Part shown: one piece after another, positions 32,636 to 40,852 of the stretch
How the letters are laid out: the number at the start of each line of letters is the position of its first letter
Numbering within the stretch: position 1 is the stretch's first letter
DNA from: Planosporangium mesophilum
Lineage (GTDB): Bacteria; Actinomycetota; Actinomycetes; Mycobacteriales; Micromonosporaceae
Length of the DNA stretch: 64,000 bases
NCBI RefSeq assembly: GCF_016863255.1
Contig: NZ_BOON01000005.1
Coordinates: forward strand, 1-64,000
Direction: 5' to 3'
Made by a program: the position numbers and the translations under genes
The notes under the pieces: generated by a model
What the model saw: the letters and a program-made list of their open reading frames with translations, nothing else
The model's database searches: none
What the model was told of the DNA's origin: nothing

Positions 32636-34102
32636 TCAGCCGGCCGGGATGCGCTCCGTGGGCTCGATCTGGTCGGGCTGCGCCGACCCTTCGGCCAGCG
32701 ACCGGCGGCGGGCGAGGTAGCGCCACCCGAACCAGATCACGCCGGCGAGAACGGCGAACGAGCCGGGCATCCGGGTGGCGCGGGTCAGGCTGTAGCCGTC
32801 GGGAAGCACCAGGAACGCCGCTGCCGCGGTGACCACCACCGGCCAGCGAGCCTCGAACCCGGCGGCGGCCAGCACGGCGATCGGCAGCAGCCAGTACCAG
32901 GGGTGGAAGACCGGTGCGAGCAGCGTGGCCGCCAGCAGCGCCCAGGCGGCGTACCCGACGATCTCCCGTGCGCCCCGCCCGCGCGCCCGCCACCAGATCG
33001 CGACCAGCGCCACGGCCAGGACGGCCATGCCCACGGCGCGGGCGCCGACGACCAGCCCCAGGGACAGGTGCGTCGCGCCGAAGAGCCGACCGACGTACCC
33101 CAACGCGATGCCCACGGCGGTCGGCACCGACGTCCACTGGATCGTGACCCCGCTGTACTTCAGGCCGGACAGCCACCCCACACCGAGCCCGGTCGCCAGC
33201 GCGATCACGCCGTACGCGGCCACGAAGCCGGCCGCGACCCACGCCGTCGCGGCGGCCAGCCGTCGCGGCGACCGTTCGGGGCGTACCACCAGCAGTACCG
33301 CGAACGGCAGCGCGACACCGGCGGTGGCCTTGACCGCGACCGCCAGGCCGAACAGCGCCCCGCTGGCCAGCGGGCGGCGGCGCACCGCGAGGAACAGCCC
33401 GGCCAGGCAGAGGCCGACCATCAGGCCGTCGTTGTGCGCGCCGGAGATCAGGTTCACCCCGATGACCGGGCTGGCGAGGGCGAGCCAGGCGGCGCGGGCG
33501 TCGTCCACACCGCAGGCCCGCGCCAGGCGCCGCAGAAAGACCGCGGTGAGGCCGATGCCGGCGACCGCGACGAGCCGCAGCAGCGCGATCACCACCCAGA
33601 GGTGGCCGGCGGCGACCTTGACGATGCCGGCGGAGATCGCCAGGTACAGCGGCCCGTACGGCGCGGGGGTGTTGCGCCAGACGTACGACATGGTGCCCAG
33701 CCAGGGGCAGGGCAGCGCCGCCGGGCCGACCCGGTACGGGTCCAACCCGCCCAGGTACACGGCGCCCTGGCAGGCGTACGCGTACACGTCCCGGCTGCTC
33801 AGCGGCGGCGCCAGCGCGAGCGGCAGCACCCAGATCACCGCGGTGACCAGGACCCAGCGGGCGCTGGGCGGTCCCGTCCGGCCGACGAGCAGCCAGGCGG
33901 CGACCATCAGGGCGGTGCCGACGAGCCACGCCGCCAGGCAGTACGGACCCGTCGGGGTGGCGAGCACGCGGGCGGGGGTCCCCCGCAGGTCGCTGCCGGG
34001 CAGCGATCCCCCGAGGTACGCGGCGCCCGCCAGCAGGAGCGCGCCGAGCAGACCGAGGTAGCGGGCAACCCGCAGCCGATAGAGACCTGACACGTCGCCC
34101 AT
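32636..34102 (-). CDS. GT-C polyprenol-phosphate-dependent mannosyltransferase (MptB-like)
   Basis: This is a 488-aa polytopic membrane glycosyltransferase. Seen: about twelve hydrophobic helices and the catalytic first loop PPLSSRDVYAYACQGAVYLGGLDPY. That loop contains the acidic residue and DxY-like motif of actinobacterial GT-C mannosyltransferases such as MptA/MptB, which extend the alpha-1,6-mannan core of lipomannan using polyprenyl-phospho-mannose. Other conserved segments are NLISGAHNDGLMVGLCLAG and APVFHPWYWLLPIAVLA. The ATG at 34102 has GGGAG upstream; longer readings lack one. It stands alone between divergent and convergent neighbours. The exact acceptor glycan is not determinable here. 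Confidence 0.82.
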   Translation of the reverse strand: MGDVSGLYRLRVARYLGLLGALLLAGAAYLGGSLPGSDLRGTPARVLATPTGPYCLAAWLVGTALMVAAWLLVGRTGPPSARWVLVTAVIWVLPLALAPPLSSRDVYAYACQGAVYLGGLDPYRVGPAALPCPWLGTMSYVWRNTPAPYGPLYLAISAGIVKVAAGHLWVVIALLRLVAVAGIGLTAVFLRRLARACGVDDARAAWLALASPVIGVNLISGAHNDGLMVGLCLAGLFLAVRRRPLASGALFGLAVAVKATAGVALPFAVLLVVRPERSPRRLAAATAWVAAGFVAAYGVIALATGLGVGWLSGLKYSGVTIQWTSVPTAVGIALGYVGRLFGATHLSLGLVVGARAVGMAVLAVALVAIWWRARGRGAREIVGYAAWALLAATLLAPVFHPWYWLLPIAVLAAAGFEARWPVVVTAAAAFLVLPDGYSLTRATRMPGSFAVLAGVIWFGWRYLARRRSLAEGSAQPDQIEPTERIPAG

Positions 34103-34250
34103 GCTCGCACTCCCGACGCCGGCCGGCAGACCGGGCGGGCGCAACCACCCCCAGGGTCACAGCCCGGCGCCGTGTCCGGAGCGCCCGCCGCCTGGTACGC
34201 CTACCCATCCGGGAACGACCGGGCCGGTGCCCGGCTAGGGTTGAACTGCG

Positions 34251-35726
34251 ATGGAACCCGTTGACCAGGCCTTCCGGCCCGGCCCGCAGCCCGCCAGCCC
34301 GCCTCGCAACGGCTTCGACCGGTTCTTCGAGATCAGCAAGCGCGGCTCGACGGTCGGCCGGGAGGTCCGCGGCGGTCTCGCGACCTTCTTCACGATGGCC
34401 TACATCGTGGTCCTCAACCCGCTGATCCTGAGCTCGGCCGTGGACGGCGACGGCGCGCGGCTGGACCTGGGCGCGGTGGCGGCCGCGACCGCGCTCGTCG
34501 CCGGCCTGACGACGATCCTCATGGGCGTGGTGGGCCGGTTCCCACTGGCCCTCGCCGCCGGCCTGGGCGTGAACGCGATCGTCGCGTTCGAGGTCGCGCC
34601 GCAGATGACCTGGGCCGACGCGATGGGCCTGGTGGTGATCGAGGGTGTGGTCATCTCGATCCTGGTGCTGACCGGGCTGCGTACGGCCATCTTCCGCTCG
34701 GTGCCGACCCAGTTGAAGACGGCGATCGGGGTCGGCATCGGCCTGTTCCTGGCGCTGATCGGGTTCGTCAACGCCGGGTTCGTCCGCGGCAGCGCGGGAA
34801 CTCCGCCAGTCAGCCTCGGCCTCGGCGGCCGGCTCGCCAGTTGGCCGGCGCTCGTCTTCGTCCTCGGCCTGCTGTTGACGGCGTTGCTGATGGTCCGCCG
34901 GGTCAGGGGCGGGATCCTGATCGGCATCGCCGCCACGACCCTCCTCGCCATCGCGGTCGAAGGAGTCGCGAGGATCGGCCCGTCGGTGGTCAACGGCGTG
35001 CCCAACCCGAAGGGTTGGAGCCTCACCGTCCCGACGCTGCCGAAAAAGATCATCGGCGTACCGGACCTGGAGCTGCTCGGCCGGTTCGACGTGCTCGGCC
35101 CCTGGGTGCGGGCGGGCTGGCTGGTCGCGTTGATGTTCGCGTTCACCCTGATCCTGACGGACTTCTTCGACACGATGGGCACCATGGTCGCGGTCGCTCA
35201 GGAGGGCGGCATGCTCGACGAGAGCGGCGCTCCGCCGCGGGCACGGGAGATCCTCCTCGTCGACGGGATCGCGGCGGCGGCCGGTGGTGCGGCGAGCGCC
35301 TCCAGCGCCACCTCGTTCCTGGAGAGCGCCGCCGGGGTCGCCGAGGGCGCTCGTACCGGCGCCGCCAACCTCGTCACGGGCACGCTGTTCCTGCTCGCGA
35401 TGTTCCTCGCCCCACTGGTCACGATCGTGCCGTTCGAGGCCGCGTCGACCGCCCTGGTCGTGGTCGGCTTCCTGATGATGACCGCGGTACGGAGCATCGA
35501 CTGGAGCGACTACGAGATCGCGATCCCGGCGTTCCTGACGATCGTCCTGATGCCCTTCACGTACTCCATCTCCAACGGCATCGGCGCCGGCGTCATCTCG
35601 TACGTGCTCCTGAAGACGGCCGGCGGCCGGGGCCGCCAGGTCCACCCGCTGCTGTACGCGGTCGCGGTCATGTTCCTGCTGTACTTCGCCCGCGGTCCCC
35701 TGGAGGCCCTGGCCGCCCGCCGTTAG
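34251..35726 (+). CDS. NCS2-family guanine/hypoxanthine permease (AzgA/PbuG-like)
   Basis: This is a 491-aa proton-coupled purine transporter of the AzgA subgroup of nucleobase/cation symporter 2. Seen: about twelve to fourteen hydrophobic segments and the subgroup motifs EVRGGLATFFTMAYIVVLNP, ALAAGLGVNAIVAFEVAPQMTWADAMGLVVIEG, TDFFDTMGTMVAVAQEGGMLDE and SATSFLESAAGVAEGARTGAANLVTG. Length and motif order are normal. It ends 4 bp before the convergent carbonic-anhydrase gene. Nothing purine-related is adjacent. Confidence 0.92.
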   Translation: MEPVDQAFRPGPQPASPPRNGFDRFFEISKRGSTVGREVRGGLATFFTMAYIVVLNPLILSSAVDGDGARLDLGAVAAATALVAGLTTILMGVVGRFPLALAAGLGVNAIVAFEVAPQMTWADAMGLVVIEGVVISILVLTGLRTAIFRSVPTQLKTAIGVGIGLFLALIGFVNAGFVRGSAGTPPVSLGLGGRLASWPALVFVLGLLLTALLMVRRVRGGILIGIAATTLLAIAVEGVARIGPSVVNGVPNPKGWSLTVPTLPKKIIGVPDLELLGRFDVLGPWVRAGWLVALMFAFTLILTDFFDTMGTMVAVAQEGGMLDESGAPPRAREILLVDGIAAAAGGAASASSATSFLESAAGVAEGARTGAANLVTGTLFLLAMFLAPLVTIVPFEAASTALVVVGFLMMTAVRSIDWSDYEIAIPAFLTIVLMPFTYSISNGIGAGVISYVLLKTAGGRGRQVHPLLYAVAVMFLLYFARGPLEALAARR

Positions 35727-35730
35727 GCGG

Positions 35731-36231
35731 TCAGGCCGCCTTGTCGACCTCCCGCAGCTCGCCGGTGTGCACGTCGTACACGAAGCCGCGCACCGACTCC
35801 TTGCTCGGGATGAACGGGTCGGCGAGGATCCGCGCGATCGACTGGCGCACGTCCTCGTCGAGGTCGGTGAAGGCCTCCGCCGACCACGGCGGCTTGATAC
35901 CGACCTCGGCCTGGATGCTCCCGCGGAACTCGTCGTCGGTGAACGTCAGCATGCCGCAGTCGGTGTGGTGGATGAGGATGATCTCGGTGGTCCCGAGGAG
36001 CCGCTGGCTGATCGCCAGGCTGCGCAGCTCGTCGGCGGTGATCACACCGCCCGCGTTGCGGATGACGTGCGCGTCGCCCTCGCTCAATCCCAGCAGCCCG
36101 TACGGGTTGAGCCGCGCGTCCATGCAGGCCACCACGGCCACTCCGCGGGCGGGGGGCAGCGGCAGGTCGCCCTTGTCGAAGGTGGACGCGTACCGGGCCG
36201 CGTTCGCGATCAGCTCGTCGGTGACACTCAC
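35731..36231 (-). CDS. beta-class carbonic anhydrase
   Basis: This is a 166-aa zinc enzyme interconverting CO2 and bicarbonate. Seen: zinc ligands Cys36 with the Asp38-Arg40 dyad in VVACMDARLNPYG, and His89/Cys92 in IHHTDCGML; VIRNAGGVITADELRSLAISQRLLG is the usual second motif. It is of the short beta-CA type common in actinobacteria. I start at the GTG at 36231 because AGGAGG lies five bases upstream; a longer reading to 36282 adds 17 residues without a site. Confidence 0.92.
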   Translation of the reverse strand: MSVTDELIANAARYASTFDKGDLPLPPARGVAVVACMDARLNPYGLLGLSEGDAHVIRNAGGVITADELRSLAISQRLLGTTEIILIHHTDCGMLTFTDDEFRGSIQAEVGIKPPWSAEAFTDLDEDVRQSIARILADPFIPSKESVRGFVYDVHTGELREVDKAA

Positions 36232-36322
36232 GGCAACCTCCTGGTATCGACACGGATGCCCGAAGCATATATGTATTCCCATAGGATTAATAGAGATTGC
36301 CGGCGAGCGCCGCCTTTCCCCC

Positions 36323-36346
36323 GGTTGGCCGGGTGATAACTGGGTA
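36323..36346 (+). promoter_or_regulatory. SigB/SigF-type promoter candidate for the PrsW-like gene
   Basis: GGTTG-N14-GGGTAG has the same spacing and -10 (GGGTAG) as the site at 30429-30452. It ends 36 bp before the ATG of the PrsW-like protease gene, suggesting that this gene belongs to the regulon of the sigma factor encoded at 31400. Confidence 0.5.
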
Positions 36347-36382
36347 GACCGAGTTGGACGTCGATGAACGCGGGAGACGACG

Positions 36383-37324
36383 ATGGCTGAGGTAAGCGCT
36401 CCGTCGACCGGTCACGGCCGGCCCTGGCTGCGAATCTTCGTCGCCGGTCTGGTGCTGTGGCTGCTCACCGTGGTGGTCACGTTCCTGACCGGCAACCCCA
36501 ATCTCGTCCCGACGCTCGTACTGCTCGGCAGCTTCCTGGTCCCGGTGACGTTCGTGGCCTGGGCCTTCGAACGCCGCGACACCGGCGAGATCAGCGCACC
36601 GCTGATCCTCAACACCTTCATCGTCGGCGGCGTACTCGGTGTCCTGGCGGCCTCCCTGCTGGAGTCGTACCTGCTACACCCCTCCCCCGGACTGTTCCTC
36701 GGGGTCGGGCTGATCGAGGAGGGCGTCAAGCTCGCCGCGCTGGCCTGGCTGACCCGCCAACTGCGGATCAAGTCCGTACGCGACGGCATGATCCTCGGCG
36801 CGTCGGTGGGGTTCGGGTTCGCCGCCTTCGAGTCGGCCGGGTACGCGTTCACCGCCCTGTTCACCGAGCGCGGACTGTCGCTGATGCAGGTCGTACAGAC
36901 GGAGATCCTGCGCGGGCTGCTCACCCCGCTCGGGCACGGGCTGTGGACGGCGATCCTCGGCGGGGTGCTGTTCTCACCGAGTACCCGTGAGCACTTCCTG
37001 ATCTCCGACCGCCTCTTCTTCTCGTACCTGGGGGTGTCGTTCCTGCACGCCCTGTGGGACTCGATGCACCAGATCTCGGTGGTGCTCACCCTGCTGCTCA
37101 CCGGAGCGCCGTGGCAGCAGAACCTGCTCGCCCACGGCTACATCCCGCGGCCGACCGAGACCCAGGTCCAACTGATCACGGTCATGGACTGGGCGGGGCT
37201 GATGGTGGTGTCCGGTATCGGCATCGGATGGCTGCTGTACGAGTGGCACCGGGCGCCCCGGGCGCGCCCGCCTGCCATCGCCTGGCGGGTGCCGACCGGG
37301 CACTGGACGGCGCCGGCCCGCTGA
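36383..37324 (+). CDS. PrsW-family intramembrane metalloprotease
   Basis: This is a 313-aa membrane protein of the PrsW/CPBP-like protease group, whose B. subtilis member cleaves the anti-sigma factor RsiW. Seen: about eight TM helices and the four conserved catalytic patches IEEGVKLAAL, GFGFAAFESAGYAF, LTPLGHGLWTAILGG and FLHALWDS, with the Glu and His residues needed for activity. Good ribosome binding site (GGGAGACGACG). A SigB/SigF-like promoter lies upstream. The substrate is not known. Confidence 0.88.
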   Translation: MAEVSAPSTGHGRPWLRIFVAGLVLWLLTVVVTFLTGNPNLVPTLVLLGSFLVPVTFVAWAFERRDTGEISAPLILNTFIVGGVLGVLAASLLESYLLHPSPGLFLGVGLIEEGVKLAALAWLTRQLRIKSVRDGMILGASVGFGFAAFESAGYAFTALFTERGLSLMQVVQTEILRGLLTPLGHGLWTAILGGVLFSPSTREHFLISDRLFFSYLGVSFLHALWDSMHQISVVLTLLLTGAPWQQNLLAHGYIPRPTETQVQLITVMDWAGLMVVSGIGIGWLLYEWHRAPRARPPAIAWRVPTGHWTAPAR

Positions 37325-37399
37325 GTCCTCACCGGCCGGGACCGTCGGCAAGGGCGCAAACCGGTTTCGCCGAACCGACGACGCTGGGAGCATTCCGGC

Positions 37400-38137
37400 A
37401 TGGAGACCGCCGCACTGCGCGCAGTTGGCCTGGTGAAGGAGTACCGGCGGGGTCGGGCCGTCGACGGCGTCGACCTCACGGTGCGCACCGGTGAGCGGGT
37501 CGGTCTACTGGGACCCAACGGGGCCGGTAAGACGACCACGATCCTGATGTCGCTGGGCGTGGTGACCCCCGACGCCGGCAGCGTCGAGATCTTCGGCCAC
37601 CGGCTACCCCGGGCCAGGCCCACCGCGATGGCCGAGGTCGGTTTCGCCGCGGGCTACCTGCCACTGCCCAATCAGATGCGGGTGATCGAGTACCTGCGGA
37701 TGTTCGGCCGCCTGTACGGGCTCCGCAGAGCCGACGACGCGGCGCAGGCCGCGCTGGAGCGCTTCGGGGTCGGGCACCTGGCCCGCGCCCTCGGTACCGA
37801 ACTGTCCAGCGGGCAGAAGACGCTGGTCGGCATCGTGAAGGCGGTACTGCACGAGCCCCGACTGCTCGTCCTCGACGAGCCGACCGCGTCCCTCGACCCG
37901 GACGTGGCACAGCGGGTACGTACCGGGCTGGGCGACCTGTGCGCCGAACACGCCACCGCGCTGCTGGTGACCAGCCACAACATGGTGGAGGTGGAGCGGC
38001 TGTGCGAGCGGGTGGTCTTCCTGGCCCGCGGCCGGGTAGTGGCCGACGGTACGCCGTCCGACATCGCCCACCGCTTCGGCCGCGACGGGCTGGAGGGCGT
38101 GTTCCTGCACCTGGCGCGGGACGAGGAGGCCGCATGA
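37400..38137 (+). CDS. ABC-2 exporter ATP-binding protein
   Basis: This is a 245-aa ATPase subunit. Seen: Walker A LGPNGAGKTTTILMSLG, signature LSSGQKTLVGIVKA, Walker B LLVLDEPTASLDPD and the switch His in LLVTSHNMVEVER. It is of the drug/polysaccharide-export type (DrrA-like). Its stop overlaps the start of the permease gene (ATGA), giving a two-gene exporter. The signature is LSSGQ, a common variant of LSGGQ. The substrate cannot be told from sequence. Confidence 0.9.
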   Translation: METAALRAVGLVKEYRRGRAVDGVDLTVRTGERVGLLGPNGAGKTTTILMSLGVVTPDAGSVEIFGHRLPRARPTAMAEVGFAAGYLPLPNQMRVIEYLRMFGRLYGLRRADDAAQAALERFGVGHLARALGTELSSGQKTLVGIVKAVLHEPRLLVLDEPTASLDPDVAQRVRTGLGDLCAEHATALLVTSHNMVEVERLCERVVFLARGRVVADGTPSDIAHRFGRDGLEGVFLHLARDEEAA

Positions 38138-38946
38138 ACAGCGGACCGGCGGCGGAGTCGGCGCGGCGCGTCTTCGCGATCGCCGCGCGGCACGCGTACG
38201 TGCTTCGACGCAGCCCGCACCGGGTGTTCGACGTCGTGGTCTGGCCGGCCGTCGACGTGGTGCTCTTCGGCTCGATCGGCATCTTCGCCGCCAGCCGGGC
38301 CACCGGGACGGCGCGCCAGGTCACGCTGTACCTGCTGGTCGGGGTGGTGCTCTGGCACGTCGTGTACCAGGCACAGATCGCGGTCGCGACCGGCTTCCTG
38401 GAGGAGACCTGGTCGCGTACGGTCCTCAACCTCATGGTCACGCCGATGCGGGAGTGGGAGTACCTGGCCGGCGTGGCACTGTTCGGGCTGGTCAAGCTCG
38501 TGGCCGGGGTGGGCGTGGTGGCGCTGATCGCCTGGGGGGCGTACGCCTTCGACGTCACCAGCATCGGCGTCGGACTGATCCCGATCGCGGTGCTGCTGCT
38601 CGCGATCGGGTGGGCGATCGCGATGTTCGTGGTCGGTTTGGTGCTGCGCTTCGGCAGCGGGGCGGAGGTGCTCGCCTGGGGCATCCTCTTCATGACGATG
38701 CCGCTGTCCGGCGTGTTCTACCCGGTGAGCGCCCTGCCGGCCGCCATCCGCCCGATCGGCCGGGCGCTGCCGACCACCCACGCGTTCGAGGCCGGTCGCC
38801 TGCTGGCCGCCGGTCGACCGACGCCCTGGGGCGAGTTGTGGCTGGCCGGGGCCGGCACCGCGGTCCTCGTCGTGGCGAGCCTCGGCTACCTCGGTTGGAT
38901 GCTGCGGATCTTCCGAGCCCGGGGCTACATCACCCGGTACCTGTGA
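38134..38946 (+). CDS. ABC-2 type transporter permease
   Basis: This is a 270-aa membrane subunit. Seen: six hydrophobic segments, the ABC-2 domain features TVLNLMVTPMREWEYLAGVALFGLVKL and MTMPLSGVFYPVSALPAAIRPIGRALPTTHAFEAGR. It is coupled by ATGA overlap to its ATPase. It ends 16 bp from the convergent winged-helix gene. Confidence 0.9.
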   Translation: MNSGPAAESARRVFAIAARHAYVLRRSPHRVFDVVVWPAVDVVLFGSIGIFAASRATGTARQVTLYLLVGVVLWHVVYQAQIAVATGFLEETWSRTVLNLMVTPMREWEYLAGVALFGLVKLVAGVGVVALIAWGAYAFDVTSIGVGLIPIAVLLLAIGWAIAMFVVGLVLRFGSGAEVLAWGILFMTMPLSGVFYPVSALPAAIRPIGRALPTTHAFEAGRLLAAGRPTPWGELWLAGAGTAVLVVASLGYLGWMLRIFRARGYITRYL

Positions 38947-38962
38947 ATTCTCGGGCTGTTGT

Positions 38963-39586
38963 TCACGATGGACTACCGGGGTCGCGGATCACCGCGACCC
39001 GGCTCTGTCGGTCCATCCGGTACCCGACGCCCCGGATGGTGCTGATGACCGGGCCGCGGCCACCGAGCTTGGCCCGCAGCCGGAGGATGTGGACGTCGAC
39101 GGTACGCCCGCTGCTGGCCACCGGGGACCCCCACACCTGGCGGAGCAGCTGGCCGCGGGTGAGCACCCGGCCGGCGTTGTCGGCGAGGCAGAGCAGCAGG
39201 TTGTACTCGAGTCTGGTCAGGCGCATCGACCGGCCGTCGAGCAGTGCGATGCGGCGGTCGACGAGCAGGACGAGGTCGGGTACGGGTGAAGGCGGCACCG
39301 GCGGCCCGGTACCCGGCTCGGTCTCGGCGTAGCCGACGGCCGGCTCCGGCTCGGTGGGGACCAGGGCGACGGTGGTCGACACCCGGGCGGCGTAATCGTC
39401 GTCCACGGCCAGGGCGTGCAGTCGGTCGGCGAGCGCGAACACCCGCTCTGCGGCCGGGGTACCCCCCGGCACCGCTATCTGGACGTTGACGACGAGCGTC
39501 GGGGACTGGGGAAGGGTACGGGCAACGGGGTTCGCAGGGGCGGACCGGTGGGTGCGCAGGCTGCGCAGGGCGCGAACGGCGGGCAT
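38963..39586 (-). CDS. orphan winged-helix (OmpR/PhoB-type) DNA-binding protein
   Basis: This is a 207-aa protein. Seen: an N-terminal region of about 100 residues without a receiver domain (no DD, phospho-Asp or Lys motif), a Pro/Glu linker and a C-terminal winged helix (MRLTRLEYNLLLCLADNAGRVLTRGQLLRQVWGSPVASSGRTVDVHILRLRAKLGGRGPVISTIRGVGYRM). It is like the atypical OmpR-type regulators of actinobacteria that lack phosphorylation. ATG 39586 has CGAGGAGA upstream. It lies 164 bp downstream of the rhodanese gene in the same orientation and may or may not be cotranscribed. Confidence 0.82.
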   Translation of the reverse strand: MPAVRALRSLRTHRSAPANPVARTLPQSPTLVVNVQIAVPGGTPAAERVFALADRLHALAVDDDYAARVSTTVALVPTEPEPAVGYAETEPGTGPPVPPSPVPDLVLLVDRRIALLDGRSMRLTRLEYNLLLCLADNAGRVLTRGQLLRQVWGSPVASSGRTVDVHILRLRAKLGGRGPVISTIRGVGYRMDRQSRVAVIRDPGSPS

Positions 39587-39670
39587 GGGGGTCTCCTCGA
39601 GGTGGCCGTCTCCGACGGCGGCTGGCCGCCGGCGTCGCCGGGTTACGGCGAGGGCGGCCGGTGGGGTAAC

Positions 39671-39754
39671 GGCGCCGGTGTGCCCGGTCACGGTGCCGGT
39701 GTGCCCGGTCACGGTGCCGGTGTGCCCGGTCACGGTGCCGGTGTGCCCGGTCAC
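39671..39754. repeat. four 21-bp repeats containing a stop codon
   Basis: Unit GGTGCCGGTGTGCCCGGTCAC (first copy one change) occurs four times. The rhodanese stop codon (39751-39753) is in the copy nearest the gene. Because 21 is a multiple of three, every copy carries the same TGA in the same frame, giving a series of stops. Confidence 0.95.
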
Positions 39755-40152
39755 GGTGCCTCCGGCGCCACTTGGAGGGGCAGGCCGGCGGCGCGCCAGG
39801 CGCTGATGCCCCCGACCAGGTCGGTGGCCCGGAACAGGCCGAGGTCCTGCAGGGCGGCGGCGGCGAGCGAGGAGGTGTAGCCCTCCTCGCAGTACACGAT
39901 CAGGGGTAGGTCGTAGCGGTCCGCGATCGGCAGCCGGGCGTCGCTGGTCGGGTCGAAGCGCCACTCCAGCACGTTGCGCTCGATGACGAGGGCGCCCGGG
40001 ATCTGGCCGCCGGCGACGCGCTGCGCGACCGGCCGGATGTCGACCAGGACGGCGCCCGCGCGCTGGGCGTGCGTCACCTCGGTGGGGCCCAGCCGGTCCA
40101 GCCGGGCCCGCGCCTCCGCGAGGACCTGCGCGATGCCACGCCGGCCGGTCAC
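39751..40152 (-). CDS. rhodanese-domain sulfurtransferase
   Basis: This is a 133-aa single-domain rhodanese. Seen: the active-site loop YCEEGYTSSLAA with Cys88, preceded by VLVDIRPVAQRVAGGQIPGALVI. The six-residue loop after Cys fits sulfur transfer. The start ATG overlaps the stop of the cysteine dioxygenase gene, so they are coupled. In actinobacteria this pairing is common, and the rhodanese likely handles sulfur released downstream of cysteine oxidation. Confidence 0.9.
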   Translation of the reverse strand: MTGRRGIAQVLAEARARLDRLGPTEVTHAQRAGAVLVDIRPVAQRVAGGQIPGALVIERNVLEWRFDPTSDARLPIADRYDLPLIVYCEEGYTSSLAAAALQDLGLFRATDLVGGISAWRAAGLPLQVAPEAP

Positions 40153-40643
40153 CAGTCGACTCCCGCCTTCTCCACGACCTCGACGCTCAACACGCCGTCG
40201 TCGATGCGGTACCTCGTCATCTGAGTCAACGACGGGGCGTAGACGTGCAGGCTCACCGCCGGAGCGGTAACCGCGTTGACGATGCGGTGCACGTGCCGGG
40301 GCCCGAACGCCCGCACCGCGCCGGCGGCGAGCGTGGTCTCGACCGGCGTGACCGGCCCGGCTCCGGCCACGGTCGCCACCTGCTCGGTGAGGACGCCGCT
40401 GACGACCACGAACGCGCCGGCCGACCCGCCGTGGTCGTGCAGGTCGGTGGACTGGCCCGGCAGCCAGGTCAGCAGCCAGGCCTCGTGAGTTCGGTCACCG
40501 CCGATCCGGGCGTACCAGCGGGAGACGGGGTTGAATCGCGGCGCGAACGGCCAGTTCGACGGGTCCTCGGCGTAGCGGCGGGCGAGGGCTGCGAGCCCCG
40601 TCACTGGGCGACTGGCGTGCAAATGGGTAAGAGTATGGGACAT
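40149..40643 (-). CDS. cysteine dioxygenase type I
   Basis: This is a 164-aa cupin enzyme that oxidises L-cysteine to cysteine sulfinate. Seen: the iron-binding HDHGGSAGAFVVVSG (His69 and His71) and third ligand region FGPRHVHRI (His117/His119), SLHVYAPSL, and the size of bacterial CDO proteins. It is translationally coupled to the rhodanese. A 22-codon open frame with a C-terminal cysteine lies 70 bp upstream and may be an attenuation leader. A dyad at 40805-40821 lies further upstream. Confidence 0.9.
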   Translation of the reverse strand: MSHTLTHLHASRPVTGLAALARRYAEDPSNWPFAPRFNPVSRWYARIGGDRTHEAWLLTWLPGQSTDLHDHGGSAGAFVVVSGVLTEQVATVAGAGPVTPVETTLAAGAVRAFGPRHVHRIVNAVTAPAVSLHVYAPSLTQMTRYRIDDGVLSVEVVEKAGVDW

Positions 40644-40713
40644 GTCTGCTCTCTCGGCGGAGTTCGGCCTGCTGGGAACGCATCGGCCGCCCGGTCGCGC
40701 GGGACGGCGGAGG

Positions 40714-40782
40714 TCAGAGACAGCGCGTCAGGCCGCCGACGGCGCGGCGCCAGCCGGGCGAGGCATGGAGAGTGGCCCGCAT
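40714..40782 (-). CDS. candidate cysteine-containing leader peptide (22 aa)
   Basis: An ATG at 40782, preceded by TAGGG eight bases away, opens a 22-residue frame beginning MRATLHASPGWRRAV and ending LTRCL. It lies in the leader of the cysteine dioxygenase mRNA. Short leaders with an RR core and a cysteine near the end are known upstream of sulfur genes in streptomycetes and mycobacteria, where they sense cysteine. The single Cys and partial match make this a tentative call. Confidence 0.35.
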   Translation of the reverse strand: MRATLHASPGWRRAVGGLTRCL

Positions 40783-40804
40783 GACAGACACCCTACTTGA
40801 TTTT

Positions 40805-40821
40805 CCTATTGATCTGATAGG
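40805..40821. promoter_or_regulatory. 17-bp operator-like element CCTA-N9-TAGG
   Basis: CCTATTGATCTGATAGG (reverse strand CCTATCAGATCAATAGG) lies between the divergent cysteine-dioxygenase leader and the OYE gene. An element of the same length and arms, CCTATCAATCAAGTAGG, lies upstream of the methanethiol oxidase gene at 44265-44281. They may be sites for one regulator of the sulfur genes. Confidence 0.4.
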
Positions 40822-40852
40822 GAATTTCCTCACCACCTGAACGGATGACTGG

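Noticed and set aside
32502-35645. A 1047-codon open frame on the minus strand across the mannosyltransferase and purine permease
   Set aside because: It crosses a terminator and two genes with strong family motifs in other frames. Composition is typical of antisense frames in high-GC DNA.
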